64,000 nt of DNA from Thermococcus henrietii (GCF_900198835.1 NZ_LT900021.1:124001-188000), one strand, 5' to 3'. Numbered from the stretch's first letter, positions 16,633 to 25,635 are shown. Numbers and translations: made by a program. The notes: a model not told the origin generated them from the sequence alone.

Positions 16633-17469
16633 ATGTTTGAAAGAATCCTCTACCCAACCGACTTCTCAGACGTATCGCTCCACGCCCTCAGGCACTGCAT
16701 CCCCAAACTCTTCGAACTCGGTGCCAAGGAGCTCTACCTCCTCCACGTCATCGACATAACCGTTGCGGAACTCGAGGCGTTCGAGCTTGAAGAAATCTAC
16801 CGCGAGAAGCTTGAAAAGCTCGCCGAGGAGCTGAGAAAGAAGGGAATCAACGCAAAGGCCGACGTGAGAGTGGGAATCCCGTCGCTTGAAATAGCGGAGG
16901 CGAGCGAGGAAGCCGGGGTTGACCTCGTCGTGACGCCGAGCGTCGGCGAGAACATATGGAGGCAGATGTTCATGGGGAGCACCGCCTCGAACCTCGCGAG
17001 GGCAACTAAAAAGCCGGTTCTCCTGCTCAAGTACGTCAAGAAGGACGACTCCTACGAGCTGGCCGTTGACTGCTCCGAGCTCTTCAGGAGGCCTTTGGTA
17101 GCGGTGGACTTCTCAAAGTGCTCAATCAAGATAGTCAAGACCGTTCGGAAGTTCGAGGAGCTCATGGAGAGGGGAATCCTCCTGCACTCGGTTGACTACG
17201 GCAAGGTTGACGAGCTGGAGCACAACATTGAGGTGGCGAAGGTGAACCTCGAGAAGACGGCGAAGGGGGTCAAGGCCGACTTCGAGCTTGAGGTCATGGT
17301 CGGAACCGCCAGCCAGGCGATAATAGGGACGGCACTGGCGAAAAATGCAACGCTCATAGTCATCGGCAAGAAGGGCAGGAGCGTTCTCAAGGACCTGATA
17401 CTTGGTAGCACGGCGGAGAGGGTCATGCGGGACTCGAAACTCCCAGTCCTCCTCGTCCCGTGCGAATAG
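16633..17469 (+). CDS. Universal stress protein, two tandem USP domains
   Basis: 278-aa protein with two UspA folds. The first begins MFERILYPTDFSDVSLHALRH (nucleotide-binding loop) and runs to ~135 with GSTASNLARATKKPVLLLK. The second starts near 165 (RPLVAVDFSKCS) and ends with GKKGRSVLKDLILGSTAERVMRDSKLPVLLVPC, which has the ATP-binding G-2x-G-9x-G(S/T) pattern. Tandem USPs occur widely in Thermococcales and are linked to stress and to transporters. ATG 16633 is preceded by GAGGTGATGTC; a 30-codon in-frame extension from 16543 has no ribosome binding site and is rejected. Divergent from the ABC operon with a shared 90-nt promoter region. Confidence 0.88.
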   Translation: MFERILYPTDFSDVSLHALRHCIPKLFELGAKELYLLHVIDITVAELEAFELEEIYREKLEKLAEELRKKGINAKADVRVGIPSLEIAEASEEAGVDLVVTPSVGENIWRQMFMGSTASNLARATKKPVLLLKYVKKDDSYELAVDCSELFRRPLVAVDFSKCSIKIVKTVRKFEELMERGILLHSVDYGKVDELEHNIEVAKVNLEKTAKGVKADFELEVMVGTASQAIIGTALAKNATLIVIGKKGRSVLKDLILGSTAERVMRDSKLPVLLVPCE

Positions 17470-17471
17470 CC

Positions 17472-17530
17472 TCAGACTGGAACGGCTTCCTCATCAACTC
17501 GGTAGCTACCCTGTTGCCATCATCGGCTGT
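17472..17530 (-). ncRNA. Probable C/D box sRNA
   Basis: Minus strand: C box ATGATGG (17523-17517), 14-nt spacer, D' CCGA (17502-17499), C' TTGATGA (17497-17491), 15-nt spacer, D CTGA (17475-17472). The last C-box base and D' deviate from consensus but not at the sheared G.A pair positions of the C/D kink. A TATA box (AGCTTTATAA, 17560-17551) lies ~25 nt before the predicted 5' end near 17530. Spacers are 2-3 nt longer than the usual 12. The RNA lies between convergent USP and DUF99 genes. Confidence 0.5.
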
Positions 17531-17558
17531 CCTTCCCTATTTTTCCGGCCTTATAAAG

Positions 17559-18146
17559 CTACTCCTTCGTGCTTTCTCCTGTCATGAAGGCGCTCGCCAT
17601 TATGTGGGCGAGCCTCAGCGGTTCCGGAATCAGGCCGGTCTTCGTGGTTACTCTAACGACCTCAAAGGCGACCTCCGGAGAAACGCCAAGGGCCTGGACG
17701 TAGAGCTTTCCGGGAATCATCTCGAAGAGCGGGGGAGCCTTCCTCAGGAGTTCAACCCGTTCCTCCCAGTCAGGGAAGTGCTTCCTAAGCGCGAGCTCCA
17801 TGGCGTTTAAATCGGGCCTCTTCCTCACGACGACGATTACCGGAAGGCCGGTTTCGCGGTGGAGCCTCTCAAGGTCAACGACGTTGAAGCCCCCGTAGGT
17901 TATCCCCTTGAGGAGGATTACTCTCAAATCCCTGAAGCGGGACCGGTTTACGGCATCAATCAGCTTCTCGGTGGCGTCGGTTCCGTCGACGGTTATCCAC
18001 CTCGAAACGGCCCCGACGACCTCCTTCGAGCCCTTCATGACGACTCCGAAGAGAACCGTCTTTCTTCTTTCGAGCTTGGAAGAAAAGGAGAACGTCCCGT
18101 CATCGAAGCCAACGACCCTTATCTCGGGCTTCACCTTGCGAATCAT
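17559..18146 (-). CDS. DUF99 / UPF0215 family protein
   Basis: 195-aa member of DUF99, an archaeal family related in fold to endonuclease V. The N-terminus [13 protein letters not shown] carries the family's Asp motif and the later [47 protein letters not shown] is the diagnostic block. Nuclease activity has not been shown for this family to my knowledge. ATG 18144-18146 overlaps the CutA stop codon as ATGA and has GAGGGTG upstream, so it is preferred to the ORF start eight codons earlier. Confidence 0.85.
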   Translation of the reverse strand: MIRKVKPEIRVVGFDDGTFSFSSKLERRKTVLFGVVMKGSKEVVGAVSRWITVDGTDATEKLIDAVNRSRFRDLRVILLKGITYGGFNVVDLERLHRETGLPVIVVVRKRPDLNAMELALRKHFPDWEERVELLRKAPPLFEMIPGKLYVQALGVSPEVAFEVVRVTTKTGLIPEPLRLAHIMASAFMTGESTKE

Positions 18147-18457
18147 CCGAACAGCACCCTCGCCATCCACTCCGAGTACTCCCTGTTGAGCTTGTCGAGG
18201 TCAATCCTGGCTATCAGCGGGACGTCGTAGGGGTGAAGCTCCCTCAGCGCGTCCCTCAAAGCTTTCCACTTGCTCACCTCGGTCTTCAGGAGAACGCCGA
18301 TTTCCTTGCCCTCCTCTATTTTTCCTTCCCACCAGTACATTGCCTCGTGCTCCCGCATGTTGGCGCAGACTATGAGCTTCCTCTCAAGGAGCTCTCTGAC
18401 GACTTTCCTGGCACTCTCCCAATCGGGGAAGGTCGTGTAGACGAACACAGCCTCCAT
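18143..18457 (-). CDS. cutA: Divalent-cation tolerance protein CutA1
   Basis: 104-aa CutA1, a small trimeric, highly thermostable protein linked with copper tolerance. Family motifs are [29 protein letters not shown] and [21 protein letters not shown], followed by the trimer-interface [11 protein letters not shown]. Length matches Pyrococcus CutA1 (~102 aa). ATG 18457 has AGGGGTG upstream; the long in-frame extension to 18718 overlaps acyP antisense and is not used. Translationally coupled to DUF99 by an ATGA overlap. Confidence 0.95.
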   Translation of the reverse strand: MEAVFVYTTFPDWESARKVVRELLERKLIVCANMREHEAMYWWEGKIEEGKEIGVLLKTEVSKWKALRDALRELHPYDVPLIARIDLDKLNREYSEWMARVLFG

Positions 18458-18526
18458 CGGACACCCCTGAGTTAGTGGGCGGGTAAAGCTTAAATCCCTT
18501 GTGGAGAACTTGAAACGGGATGGTGT

Positions 18527-18802
18527 ATGGCGAGGGTCAGAGCGCACCTCAGGATATACGGGCGCGTTCAGGGAGTCGGCTTCCGCTGGAGCATGCAGAG
18601 GGAAGCCAGAAAACTCGGTCTTGCCGGCTGGGTCAGAAACCTGCCAGACGGGAGCGTTGAAGCCGTTGTGGAAGGCGACGAAGAGAGGGTCGAGGCGCTG
18701 ATTGGATGGGCCCACCAAGGACCGCCGCTGGCGAGGGTAACGCGCGTCGAGGTAAAGTGGGAAGAACCGGAGGGGCTGGAGGGCTTTAAGGTCACCGGTT
18801 GA
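18527..18802 (+). CDS. acyP: Acylphosphatase
   Basis: 91-aa acylphosphatase, which hydrolyses carboxyl-phosphate bonds. The catalytic motif [41 protein letters not shown] (quoted in part: phosphate loop GRVQGVGFR with catalytic Arg, Asn in VRNLPDG) is complete. The length equals the family norm. It ends by an 11-nt tail-to-tail overlap with the ACT-domain regulator gene. Confidence 0.95.
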   Translation: MARVRAHLRIYGRVQGVGFRWSMQREARKLGLAGWVRNLPDGSVEAVVEGDEERVEALIGWAHQGPPLARVTRVEVKWEEPEGLEGFKVTG

Positions 18803-19379
18803 GGGCCTCTATGAGAACCCTCTTCGGGCAGTACTTGACCTCACAGTAGTTGCAGACGAGCTTTTCCTTCTCCTTCTCCGGCGTGTGGAGTATGAGCCTC
18901 TGGAAGCCGTGGATGTCCTTTATCTTCGCGAAGGTCTCAACCGGGAGCGTTCCGTCTATGACGATGAATATCTTGCTCGTCTCCTCCCGCAGGTTTCTGC
19001 CGAAGACCTCCATCACCGGAACGCCGTTCTCCGCGAGAATCCGCATAACCTCGGCAAAGGCCCCCTGGTAGTCCTCCTTCTCCACGTCAATCTCGAGCAC
19101 TTCCCAGCCCATGAGCGGAGCGACGTCTATCAGGCTCGGCAGGGGGTTGAGGCGCTCGAAGATGAGCTTTAGCGGATAGGTTTTCTCTATGTACTCGATT
19201 GTGTGGTAGATTATCTTCCTGTTGACGCCTATGGCTCTAGCGAGCTCGCTTATCGGGACCTCAACGTTTTTGAGGTAAATTTTACCGTTCCGCACGCTCA
19301 GGCCGTTCTCGAAGAGGAACTCGGCGACCTTCCTCCTGGCGGGATAGTTCTTGAAGTAGGCCTCAAGTATGAGCATCAT
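18792..19379 (-). CDS. HTH plus ACT-domain regulator (COG2061-like)
   Basis: 195-aa protein. Residues ~40-65 form a helix-turn-helix ([28 protein letters not shown]). Residues ~90-170 form an ACT-like domain ([34 protein letters not shown]), as in COG2061, which was predicted as an allosteric regulator related to homoserine dehydrogenase ACT domains. The C-terminus has Cys residues C-NY-C-EVKY-C ([13 protein letters not shown]), a possible metal or Fe-S ligand set. GAGGTGAACAAAG precedes the start; ATG 19379 or 19376 are both possible. Divergent from the PfkB kinase. Confidence 0.75.
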   Translation of the reverse strand: MMLILEAYFKNYPARRKVAEFLFENGLSVRNGKIYLKNVEVPISELARAIGVNRKIIYHTIEYIEKTYPLKLIFERLNPLPSLIDVAPLMGWEVLEIDVEKEDYQGAFAEVMRILAENGVPVMEVFGRNLREETSKIFIVIDGTLPVETFAKIKDIHGFQRLILHTPEKEKEKLVCNYCEVKYCPKRVLIEALNR

Positions 19380-19486
19380 CTTTGTTCACCTCTTACTCAT
19401 ACCTGGGTAGAAATGGATATTTAAATCTTTCCCCGGACAAAGGTTATAACATCCAACACCGTATTGGGGATTCCGGAGGTGGTGGA

Positions 19487-20359
19487 ATGCTCGACGTGAT
19501 AGGCATGGGAAACCTCAACTACGACATAATCTTCCTGCTCGACCGCTTTCCCGAGTTCCACGAGAAGGTCGTCTCCAGGGAGGCCCACTTCGGCCTCGGC
19601 GGTGCGGCCGGGAACACGATAAGCTGGCTCGCAACCTTCGGTTTAAAAACGGGCTTCATCGGGGCGGTTGGAAGGGACGAGATAGGAGAGGCTCACCTGA
19701 AGTACTTTGAGAGGCTCGGCGTCGACACCTCTGGAATAGACGTCGTTGCCGTTCCATCGGGAGTGGCCGTTGCGATGGTCCACGGGGACGACAAGAGGAT
19801 AGTCAAGCACCTCGGAGCCAACTCCCTCAGGAAGTTCAAGCCCGAGTACGCAAAGAAAGCCAGGTTCCTACATCTCTCGTCCAATCCACCTGAGCTCATC
19901 GAGGAGGCGGTCCGCTTCGCCAACGCCAGCGGGATTCCGATTTCGGTAGACATCGGGGAGGCAACTCTCCCCAGAGAAGTGGAGGGTATGGTTGACTACC
20001 TCCTCATGAACGAGGACGAGTACAGGCGGAAGTACGGCTCGCTCGACACTTCCCTCAGCAACGCCAAGAACCTGATAATAACGCTCAACGGGGGCGGGGC
20101 GATAGTCCGCGAGGGGGATGAAACCTTCGAGGTTCGCGGGCTGAGCGCGAAGGTCGTTGACAGCACCGGTGCCGGCGATTCCTTCGACGCCGGCGTAATC
20201 TACGGAATCCTCAGGGGATGGTCGCTCAGGGATTCGGCAAAGCTCGGCATGCTCCTGGCGTATCTCACCGTCCAGAAGGTTGGGGCGAGGAGCGCGATAG
20301 TCCCGCTCGAGAGGGTAATCACACTGTCAAAGGAGCTGAACCTCGATTTGCCGTGGTGA
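19487..20359 (+). CDS. PfkB-family sugar kinase
   Basis: 290-aa ribokinase-family kinase. It starts [24 protein letters not shown]; the substrate-side [12 protein letters not shown] motif is near 45-57 and the PfkB signature 2 [16 protein letters not shown] near 225-240 (catalytic Asp). The N-terminal NLNYDII pattern resembles Thermococcus kodakarensis-type ADP-dependent ribose-1-phosphate kinase of the NMP-degradation pathway, but this assignment is memory-based and uncertain. ATG 19487 has GGAGGTGGTGGA directly upstream. A TATA box (GATATTTAAATC, 19413-19424) lies ~65 nt upstream, so the leader is ~40 nt. Confidence 0.8.
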   Translation: MLDVIGMGNLNYDIIFLLDRFPEFHEKVVSREAHFGLGGAAGNTISWLATFGLKTGFIGAVGRDEIGEAHLKYFERLGVDTSGIDVVAVPSGVAVAMVHGDDKRIVKHLGANSLRKFKPEYAKKARFLHLSSNPPELIEEAVRFANASGIPISVDIGEATLPREVEGMVDYLLMNEDEYRRKYGSLDTSLSNAKNLIITLNGGGAIVREGDETFEVRGLSAKVVDSTGAGDSFDAGVIYGILRGWSLRDSAKLGMLLAYLTVQKVGARSAIVPLERVITLSKELNLDLPW

Positions 20360-20438
20360 CATCTGTAACCCCTCGGAAAACCTTAAAAATTCGGGTTTCA
20401 AAAAAGGTTAGGGAGCCGGAAGAGCGGAGGTGAGTCCT

Positions 20439-20726
20439 TTGGAAATAGTGATTGACAACTTCAAGCCAAAGATAACAAGGCCCTTCAAGAGGAAGAACGA
20501 GTACTGGGTCAAGCTCATCCTTCCCGAGGGAGAGGAGTACATAATGAAGTTCAAGAGCCCCCTCGAGGCGGAAGACGCCATCTACGGCATGCTTGACGAC
20601 CTTCAGGTTTACGGAGGTAAGGTCAAGCTTAAGCTCCGCGAGGGAAACGTTATCGAGGAGATTAAGGTCCTCGAACTCTACAAGCCGTCCGCGAAGGAAC
20701 TCCTCAACGAGTACTTCAACGACTAA
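20439..20726 (+). CDS. Hypothetical small protein
   Basis: 95-aa alpha/beta protein that I do not recognise. The sequence contains alternating strand patterns (EYWVKLILPEGEEYIMKFKSPLEAEDAIYGMLDDLQVYGGKVKLKLREGNVIEEIKVLELY) and an acidic C-terminal helix. GGAGGTGA at 20426-20433 is 5 nt from TTG 20439, so TTG is taken rather than the GTG at 20430 that lies inside the Shine-Dalgarno. It sits between a PfkB kinase and tfe, and has its own TATA-like CCTTAAAAATT near 20381-20391. Confidence 0.6.
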   Translation: MEIVIDNFKPKITRPFKRKNEYWVKLILPEGEEYIMKFKSPLEAEDAIYGMLDDLQVYGGKVKLKLREGNVIEEIKVLELYKPSAKELLNEYFND

Positions 20727-20766
20727 CGTCCTTTTCTGTTCATTATAGTTGTCGTTTTGACAGGAA

Positions 20767-20803
20767 ACTTATATATATCCCCGCACCCAATAGTTCTATT
20801 GGG
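20767..20803 (+). promoter_or_regulatory. tfe promoter with palindrome across the start site
   Basis: A strong TATA box (AACTTATATATATCC, 20767-20781) is followed by the perfect inverted repeat CCCAATAG-TT-CTATTGGG at 20786-20803, whose centre is ~22 nt from the TATA centre, so it covers the expected transcription start. A second, weaker hairpin (TTTAACCAAACG / CGTCTGGTTTAA) follows in the ~60-nt leader. Confidence 0.55.
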
Positions 20804-20861
20804 GTCTACCCGTTTAACCAAACGTTGGACGTCTGGTTTAATGCTTTTGGAGGTCGTCCCA

Positions 20862-21401
20862 GTGGCAAGGCGAAAGAACAAGGAGCTCATTGAAATAGCG
20901 CGGGACATAGGCGGAGACGAGGCCGTTGAGGTAGTCAAAGCCCTCGAAAAAATGAAAGAAGCCACCGACGAAGAACTCGCTGAGAAAACTGGAATCAGGG
21001 TGAACACCGTCAGGAGGATTCTCTACCAACTCAACGACCAGGGACTGGCAGATTTCAAGAGAATCCGCGACCCCGAGACGGGATGGTATTACTACTACTG
21101 GCGCCTTGAAACCAAGAGACTGCCCGAGATAATAAAGGCCAGAAAGATGGCCGAGCTGAAGAGGCTCAAGGAGATGCTTGAAGAGGAGACCAGCGAGATT
21201 TACTACTGGTGCGGCGAGGAGGGCCATCCGAGGCTCACCTTCGACGAGGCGATGGAGTACGAGTTCCAGTGCCCGATATGCGGCAAGATGCTCATGCAGT
21301 ACGACAACAGTCGAATTGTCGAGGAGCTCAAGAAGCGCATAGAGGAACTTGAAATCGAGCTCGGCATCAGGAAGAAGCCGAAGAAGAAAAAGAAGGGTTG
21401 A
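20862..21401 (+). CDS. tfe: Transcription factor E (TFE-alpha)
   Basis: 179-aa archaeal TFE, the homologue of the TFIIE-alpha N-terminal half, which stabilises the melted promoter in the RNA polymerase pre-initiation complex. Winged helix at ~10-80 ([35 protein letters not shown]), coiled linker, zinc ribbon at ~120-150 (YYWCGEEGH...FQCPICG; three Cys plus a His are visible) and a Lys-rich tail (KKPKKKKKG). Start GTG 20862 follows GGAGGTC; the in-frame extension from 20757 would begin inside the promoter. Followed by DUF2110, a common partner in Thermococcales. Confidence 0.92.
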   Translation: MARRKNKELIEIARDIGGDEAVEVVKALEKMKEATDEELAEKTGIRVNTVRRILYQLNDQGLADFKRIRDPETGWYYYYWRLETKRLPEIIKARKMAELKRLKEMLEEETSEIYYWCGEEGHPRLTFDEAMEYEFQCPICGKMLMQYDNSRIVEELKKRIEELEIELGIRKKPKKKKKG

Positions 21402-21432
21402 AATAAGGGAATGGTCCCAATGAACTTCGGGG

Positions 21433-22173
21433 ATGGTGAAGATGGAAGACGTGGTTATTCTGGAGAAGGTTTACGGTGACAGGAGTGGTTTTGACAAGCT
21501 CCACAGGAAGCTCCGCTCCCTTCTGGGAGATTTGGAGGTTGAGTGGAAGTTATCGGCAACGACCAAGAACTGGGTTAAGGTCAGCCTCAGCGGTGAGGAC
21601 GAGGAAATCAGCGCGAACCTCGTCAGGGACGAGTTCGGGGAGGTTCCCCACAGCCTCAAGAACGTTGAGATGGGGAAGACCTATAGGGGACGCTTCATAG
21701 ACCTCGGCAAAGTCGGCTACGGCGCTTACGTTGACATTGGAATCTTCAAGCCGAAGCCCAAGGACGCGCTGATTCCTCTCTACTATCTTAAGAGAACCTT
21801 CGGAGATAAGCCCGTAAGGCAGATGATTCGGGAGTTCGGCTGGGTGGACAACCTGCCCATCGAGGTTGAAGTGACGGACGTCGAGTTCGGTGCCAGGGAA
21901 GTGGAGTTGGCCTTCAGCGACGCCCAGCTGAAGAGGATTAAGGAGTGGCTGAGCGACGGTTACGACAAGCTATTCATAACGGGGACGATAAGCGAGAAGG
22001 TTGAAGAGGCGCTCATCAAGACGGGCCACGGCAGGGACGTCAAGAGAATGGAGGAGCTCGGTTTAATGGAGACGCTCCTCGTCCTCAAGAGGGGAACCCA
22101 GGCCCCGGGAATCATCAAGGCAATCGGCCCGCACCTGAAAGGGGCCGTCTTCGGTGCAATCAAGTTTGAATGA
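21433..22173 (+). CDS. DUF2110 family protein
   Basis: 246-aa archaeal protein of DUF2110. The middle contains an S1-like segment (GKTYRGRFIDLGKVGYGAYVDIGIFKPKPKDALIPL), which hints at RNA binding. C-terminal part LKRGTQAPGIIKAIGPHLKGAVFGAIKF is conserved in the family. It lies 31 nt after tfe on the same strand and may be co-transcribed. Start is uncertain: ATG 21433, GTG 21436 or ATG 21442 (GGTGA at 21435-21439 sits close to the last). Confidence 0.75.
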   Translation: MVKMEDVVILEKVYGDRSGFDKLHRKLRSLLGDLEVEWKLSATTKNWVKVSLSGEDEEISANLVRDEFGEVPHSLKNVEMGKTYRGRFIDLGKVGYGAYVDIGIFKPKPKDALIPLYYLKRTFGDKPVRQMIREFGWVDNLPIEVEVTDVEFGAREVELAFSDAQLKRIKEWLSDGYDKLFITGTISEKVEEALIKTGHGRDVKRMEELGLMETLLVLKRGTQAPGIIKAIGPHLKGAVFGAIKFE

Positions 22174-23518
22174 CCGAATGAACGAGCCTGACGGCAAGTA
22201 TCGAAACGAGGGTTAGGGCGTAGGGAAAGAACCCGCCCACGAAGGGAGCAATTGCCAGAAAGGCCAACGTTGCAAGGGTTATGAAGGCCGTCGGACCCCT
22301 CCACCTTATTCTTCTCAGTCCTGTTAATAGGGCGTAGAAAATCACGATGAGGCCAAGAAGGGCCTGCTCAATAAGAGTTTTTAGGAAGGATGCGTGAAGA
22401 GAGAAGTGAACCCATCTCGAAAGCCAATCAAAACCGTAAAGCCTGCAGACAAACCAGAAGCCTAACCAGACCAGGAGGAGATAAGAGAGGTTCCGCAGCT
22501 TCCTACCGGGGTACGTGAGGGCAAAGAACAGAGGAAAGAGAAGGACGTAGGGATTGAAAAAGGATGCCAAAAGCGTCACCATCGAAAGCAGGAGTATCTC
22601 AACGGTTCTGCGCAGACCGGGCAGGAAAGAGGCGTTCGTCATTATAACAATAGAGAGGAGCATGAGAACGATTCCGGGAAGAGACGTTCCAACGGTTGCA
22701 ACGTGGGAGCGGAAAGCCGGTGAAGAGAAGACCAGGCCAAAGGCAAGAAAACCCAGCTCCCTCTCGCGCCTTGGAGCAACGTAGAAGAAGAGACCCGTGA
22801 GGACCATAAGAAAAAGCCAGTGGGCCAGCCAGAGGTTCTCATCAATCGGCGGAACGATGGATAGAACACCGCCGATTATTGCACCGAGGGGGGAACTCGG
22901 GGTTGAGCCGGCCGCGACGGAGAGAGCCTTGAAGAAGACGCCCAAAAAGGCTCCCGACACCTCAGGCCTCTCAGAGAGCGTAAACCACACGAAGATTAAC
23001 GAGAGCCCAAGGAGGAAGAACCTCGCGGAGTAACTCCTGTCCCTCCTGAGGCTGAGGCCAAAGACGAGCAGGAGCAGAAAGGAGAAAATTGAGAAAACCA
23101 GAAGCGAGACCACAGGGGGGTTCCATATCTCAGAGAAAGCCTCGTGCGTGAGGTAGATGTCGTCCTTGCTCCCCGTGATGAAAACCGTGCCGTTGAGTAC
23201 GATTACCATGGGAGAAAGCGAGGCACTCTGAGGAAGGCCCGTCAGGTTCCAAAGCCTCTTCATCTCGGGGTTCTCGTAGACGTTTCCGACGAGAACGAGC
23301 GTGCCGTTCCCGTGCTCCAGGACTTCACCGAGCTTGGCATCAACGTAGCGGGCCCAGCCCTTTGCCCAGTAATCCCTGCCCGGAACGACGCGATAAGTGG
23401 TGCTGGAGTGCAAAAAGTGCTCGAAGCTTTCTTTATCCGGATAATAGCTAACCCCACCGGCCGAAACGAGCGGTGAAACGAGCAGGAGGAGCAAAATCAA
23501 AGCCAAAGCCCTTCTCAT
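22160..23518 (-). CDS. Multi-pass membrane protein with extracytoplasmic N-terminal domain
   Basis: 452 aa. A signal peptide (residues 1-20, ALALILLLLLVSPLVSA) leads into an extracytoplasmic domain to ~130 (glycosylation sequons NGT, NLT, NGT), then about ten TM helices to the C-terminus. The layout suggests a transporter-like or polymer-processing membrane protein, but I recognise no family. The 3' end overlaps DUF2110 by 14 nt tail-to-tail. A GC-rich hairpin RNA candidate lies in the 129-nt gap to mrp. Confidence 0.7.
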   Translation of the reverse strand: MRRALALILLLLLVSPLVSAGGVSYYPDKESFEHFLHSSTTYRVVPGRDYWAKGWARYVDAKLGEVLEHGNGTLVLVGNVYENPEMKRLWNLTGLPQSASLSPMVIVLNGTVFITGSKDDIYLTHEAFSEIWNPPVVSLLVFSIFSFLLLLVFGLSLRRDRSYSARFFLLGLSLIFVWFTLSERPEVSGAFLGVFFKALSVAAGSTPSSPLGAIIGGVLSIVPPIDENLWLAHWLFLMVLTGLFFYVAPRRERELGFLAFGLVFSSPAFRSHVATVGTSLPGIVLMLLSIVIMTNASFLPGLRRTVEILLLSMVTLLASFFNPYVLLFPLFFALTYPGRKLRNLSYLLLVWLGFWFVCRLYGFDWLSRWVHFSLHASFLKTLIEQALLGLIVIFYALLTGLRRIRWRGPTAFITLATLAFLAIAPFVGGFFPYALTLVSILAVRLVHSVIQT

Positions 23519-23565
23519 CCTCTCCCCGGGATAGGTAGGGGAAGGGGTTAAAAAGCTTAACGTAG

Positions 23566-23621
23566 CCTGGTCCAGCGCGGCCCCATCGCAGCGGCTTCCG
23601 CCGGCCTGAGCCGCGCCCAGG
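23566..23621 (-). ncRNA. Candidate small structured RNA (GC-rich hairpin)
   Basis: Nested stems CCTGG/CCAGG (23617-23621 with 23566-23570) and GCGCGGC/GCCGCGC (23610-23616 with 23575-23581), an internal loop, and an apical GCGG-AAG-CCGC stem. GC content is far above the flanking DNA. On the minus strand a TATA-like TTTTTAACT (~23647-23639) lies ~25 nt before the 5' stem and a T5 run follows the 3' stem (23555-23551). It has an H/ACA-like single hairpin with pocket-like internal loop but no ACA box at the usual place. Confidence 0.4.
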
Positions 23622-23647
23622 GAAGGATGAGTAAAGGGAGTTAAAAA

Positions 23648-24547
23648 TCACTCGGTTTTCTCCTGCTCCTCTCCCCCACCCTTGAGCTCCTCGAGCTTCT
23701 TCACGAGCTTATCGGCGAGCTCCATGAAGGCCCTAGCGGCGGGGGTGTCATCGTAGAGGACTATTGGAATGCCGGCGTCGCTTGCCTCCCTCGCCTTGAG
23801 GTCTATCGGAACCTCACCGAGGAAGTCAACGCCCTCCTTCTCGGCCAGCTTCTTGCCCCCGCCCTTGCCGAAGAGGTCAATCTCGTTTCCGCAGTGCGGG
23901 CAGATGAGGTAGCTCATGTTCTCAACGACGGCTATGTAGGGAACCTCCATCTTCTTCATCATGTTGACGGCCTTGCCGGTGTCGAGAAGGGCAACCTCCT
24001 GGGGGGTCGTGACGATGACCGCGGCGTCGAGCTGGACGTTCTGAACAACCGTCAGGATTTCGTCGCCCGTTCCGGGCGGGAAGTCGATTATCATGAAGTC
24101 GAGCTCGCCCCACTTGACGTCGCCGAGGAGCTGTTTGATGGCCTTGGTGACGAGGGCACCGCGCCAGATTATCGGCTGGTCCTCGGGGACGAGGAAGCCC
24201 ATGCTCATGACCTTGATGGGCGTTATCTGGCCCATGAAGTCGGCCATCGGCGGAAGCATCTCGAAGCGACCGTCTTCCAGCCTCTCCGCCAGAACATCGG
24301 CCTTGTCCACGCCGAGCATCTTTGCCACGTTCGGCCCGTGTATGTCCGCGTCGAGCAGGCCGACGTAGTAGCCCTTCTTCGCGAGCGCGGCCGCGAGGTT
24401 CACCGCGACGGTGCTCTTTCCAACGCCACCCTTACCGCTGAGAACCGCTATCTTGTACTTCCACTTCTTCTGCTTCTCCTTTATCCTCTCGGTGAGCGGG
24501 TCCGCTCCGAGACCTCCAATGTTCAGCGTGGGAGCCTTAATCGTCAT
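23648..24547 (-). CDS. Mrp/NBP35-family Fe-S carrier ATPase
   Basis: 299-aa P-loop ATPase with deviant Walker A KGGVGKSTVAVNLA near 45-58, Walker B-like region VGLLDADIHGPN near 75, and the CPHCG (CxxC) pair near residue 220 that holds a bridging [4Fe-4S] cluster between two subunits. It serves Fe-S cluster transfer to apo-proteins. ATG 24547 with GGTGGTGC upstream is preferred to the ORF start. It is on the minus strand just 83 nt past the CooC gene, next to an Fe-S-rich CODH locus that would need this function. Confidence 0.9.
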   Translation of the reverse strand: MTIKAPTLNIGGLGADPLTERIKEKQKKWKYKIAVLSGKGGVGKSTVAVNLAAALAKKGYYVGLLDADIHGPNVAKMLGVDKADVLAERLEDGRFEMLPPMADFMGQITPIKVMSMGFLVPEDQPIIWRGALVTKAIKQLLGDVKWGELDFMIIDFPPGTGDEILTVVQNVQLDAAVIVTTPQEVALLDTGKAVNMMKKMEVPYIAVVENMSYLICPHCGNEIDLFGKGGGKKLAEKEGVDFLGEVPIDLKAREASDAGIPIVLYDDTPAARAFMELADKLVKKLEELKGGGEEQEKTE

Positions 24548-24630
24548 CTTGCACCACCGACGGGAATAGTTCGGTGAACTTAAAAACCTTTGTCCCAAAA
24601 AGGGTAAGATTGGTCAGAATTGTGCAATAT

Positions 24631-25536
24631 TCACTCGGCGTACTTCAACAGTATCTCCTTCAGCTCGAGGGCTTTTATGTAAGTTGGAGACTCCGGATTC
24701 CCGAGTATGGCCTCAATTTCCGGGTCGTACTCTTCCACGAGCTCATCGTACGGGATTATCGTTTTTGTCGTGAAATCGTTGAATCCAAGCTCGTCGAGTA
24801 TCCTCTCGACCTTCTCAATCTGACTTTCCTTCTTTACTTTGTTTATCACGAGGTGGACATACTTAATGCCGAGCTGTCTCGCGAGCTTTGCGGCATCAAC
24901 CGCCACCTGAACGGAGTTGTAAGTTGGCTCTGTGAGAACAACGGCCTGCTTGAAGCCCTTGGCCAAAGCCCTTCCAAAGTGTTCAAGACCCGCCTGAGTA
25001 TCCATGAGAATTATCTCACCTTTCCTCAGGTTGATGTACTTAACAACCGCATCAAGGAGAGCGTTTTCAGGACAGAGACAGCCGGCGGCGGCCTGAACAA
25101 CGCTTCCCATGACGAGGAGCATGACTCCATCGGGCCCAACAACACCGAACCTATCAACCACGTCCCGTACATCTGGGGTCAACGAGAAGTACAGCCCCCA
25201 GTTAGTTCCGGGTCGCGCCCCAGTTTTTTCCTCGATGTAGTCAAGGTTCTTGTTGAGAGGAACTATTTCATCCCTGATTTCCTTGGGAACACCGAGTGCG
25301 TGTGCAAGGTTCATCTGAGGGTCCTCATCAACTGCTAAAACGCGATAGCCGTCGCGTGCGAGTAGTCTTGCGAGAAGGGCGGTCATAGTTGTTTTACCCA
25401 CACCCCCCTTGCCGGTGATTACAACTCTGAACCCCTCTTCCGGGGCCTGCTTTTTGGTTCGTTCTCGCAACTCTTCAGCTATCTGAAATAGCTTTTTTCG
25501 TCTTTCGTCTTCAACCGATTTGAGGGGCTTTCCCAT
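24631..25536 (-). CDS. cooC: CODH nickel-insertion accessory ATPase CooC
   Basis: 301-aa MinD/ParA-type ATPase. Deviant Walker A TGKGGVGKTTMTALLA near 40-55, switch motif LAVDEDPQMNLAHALG near 68, the CxC metal-binding motif AAGCLCPENALL near 150 that CooC uses for nickel and dimerisation, and ILMDTQAGLEHFGR near 175. CooC inserts Ni into the C-cluster of CODH. ATG 25536 has GGTGTTGC upstream; the TATA box GCATTTATACG (minus, ~25577-25567) gives a leader of ~10 nt. Divergent from cooF-cooS. A long upstream in-frame extension (to 25635) lies in the promoter region and is rejected. Confidence 0.92.
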   Translation of the reverse strand: MGKPLKSVEDERRKKLFQIAEELRERTKKQAPEEGFRVVITGKGGVGKTTMTALLARLLARDGYRVLAVDEDPQMNLAHALGVPKEIRDEIVPLNKNLDYIEEKTGARPGTNWGLYFSLTPDVRDVVDRFGVVGPDGVMLLVMGSVVQAAAGCLCPENALLDAVVKYINLRKGEIILMDTQAGLEHFGRALAKGFKQAVVLTEPTYNSVQVAVDAAKLARQLGIKYVHLVINKVKKESQIEKVERILDELGFNDFTTKTIIPYDELVEEYDPEIEAILGNPESPTYIKALELKEILLKYAE

Positions 25537-25635
25537 AAGCAACACCAAAAAATTTGAAAAACCCAACGTATAAATGCTTTTAGGTTCGAATTTAAAACTA
25601 TTAGAATGGGCAGAATTGTGGACTGTGGGGAACAT

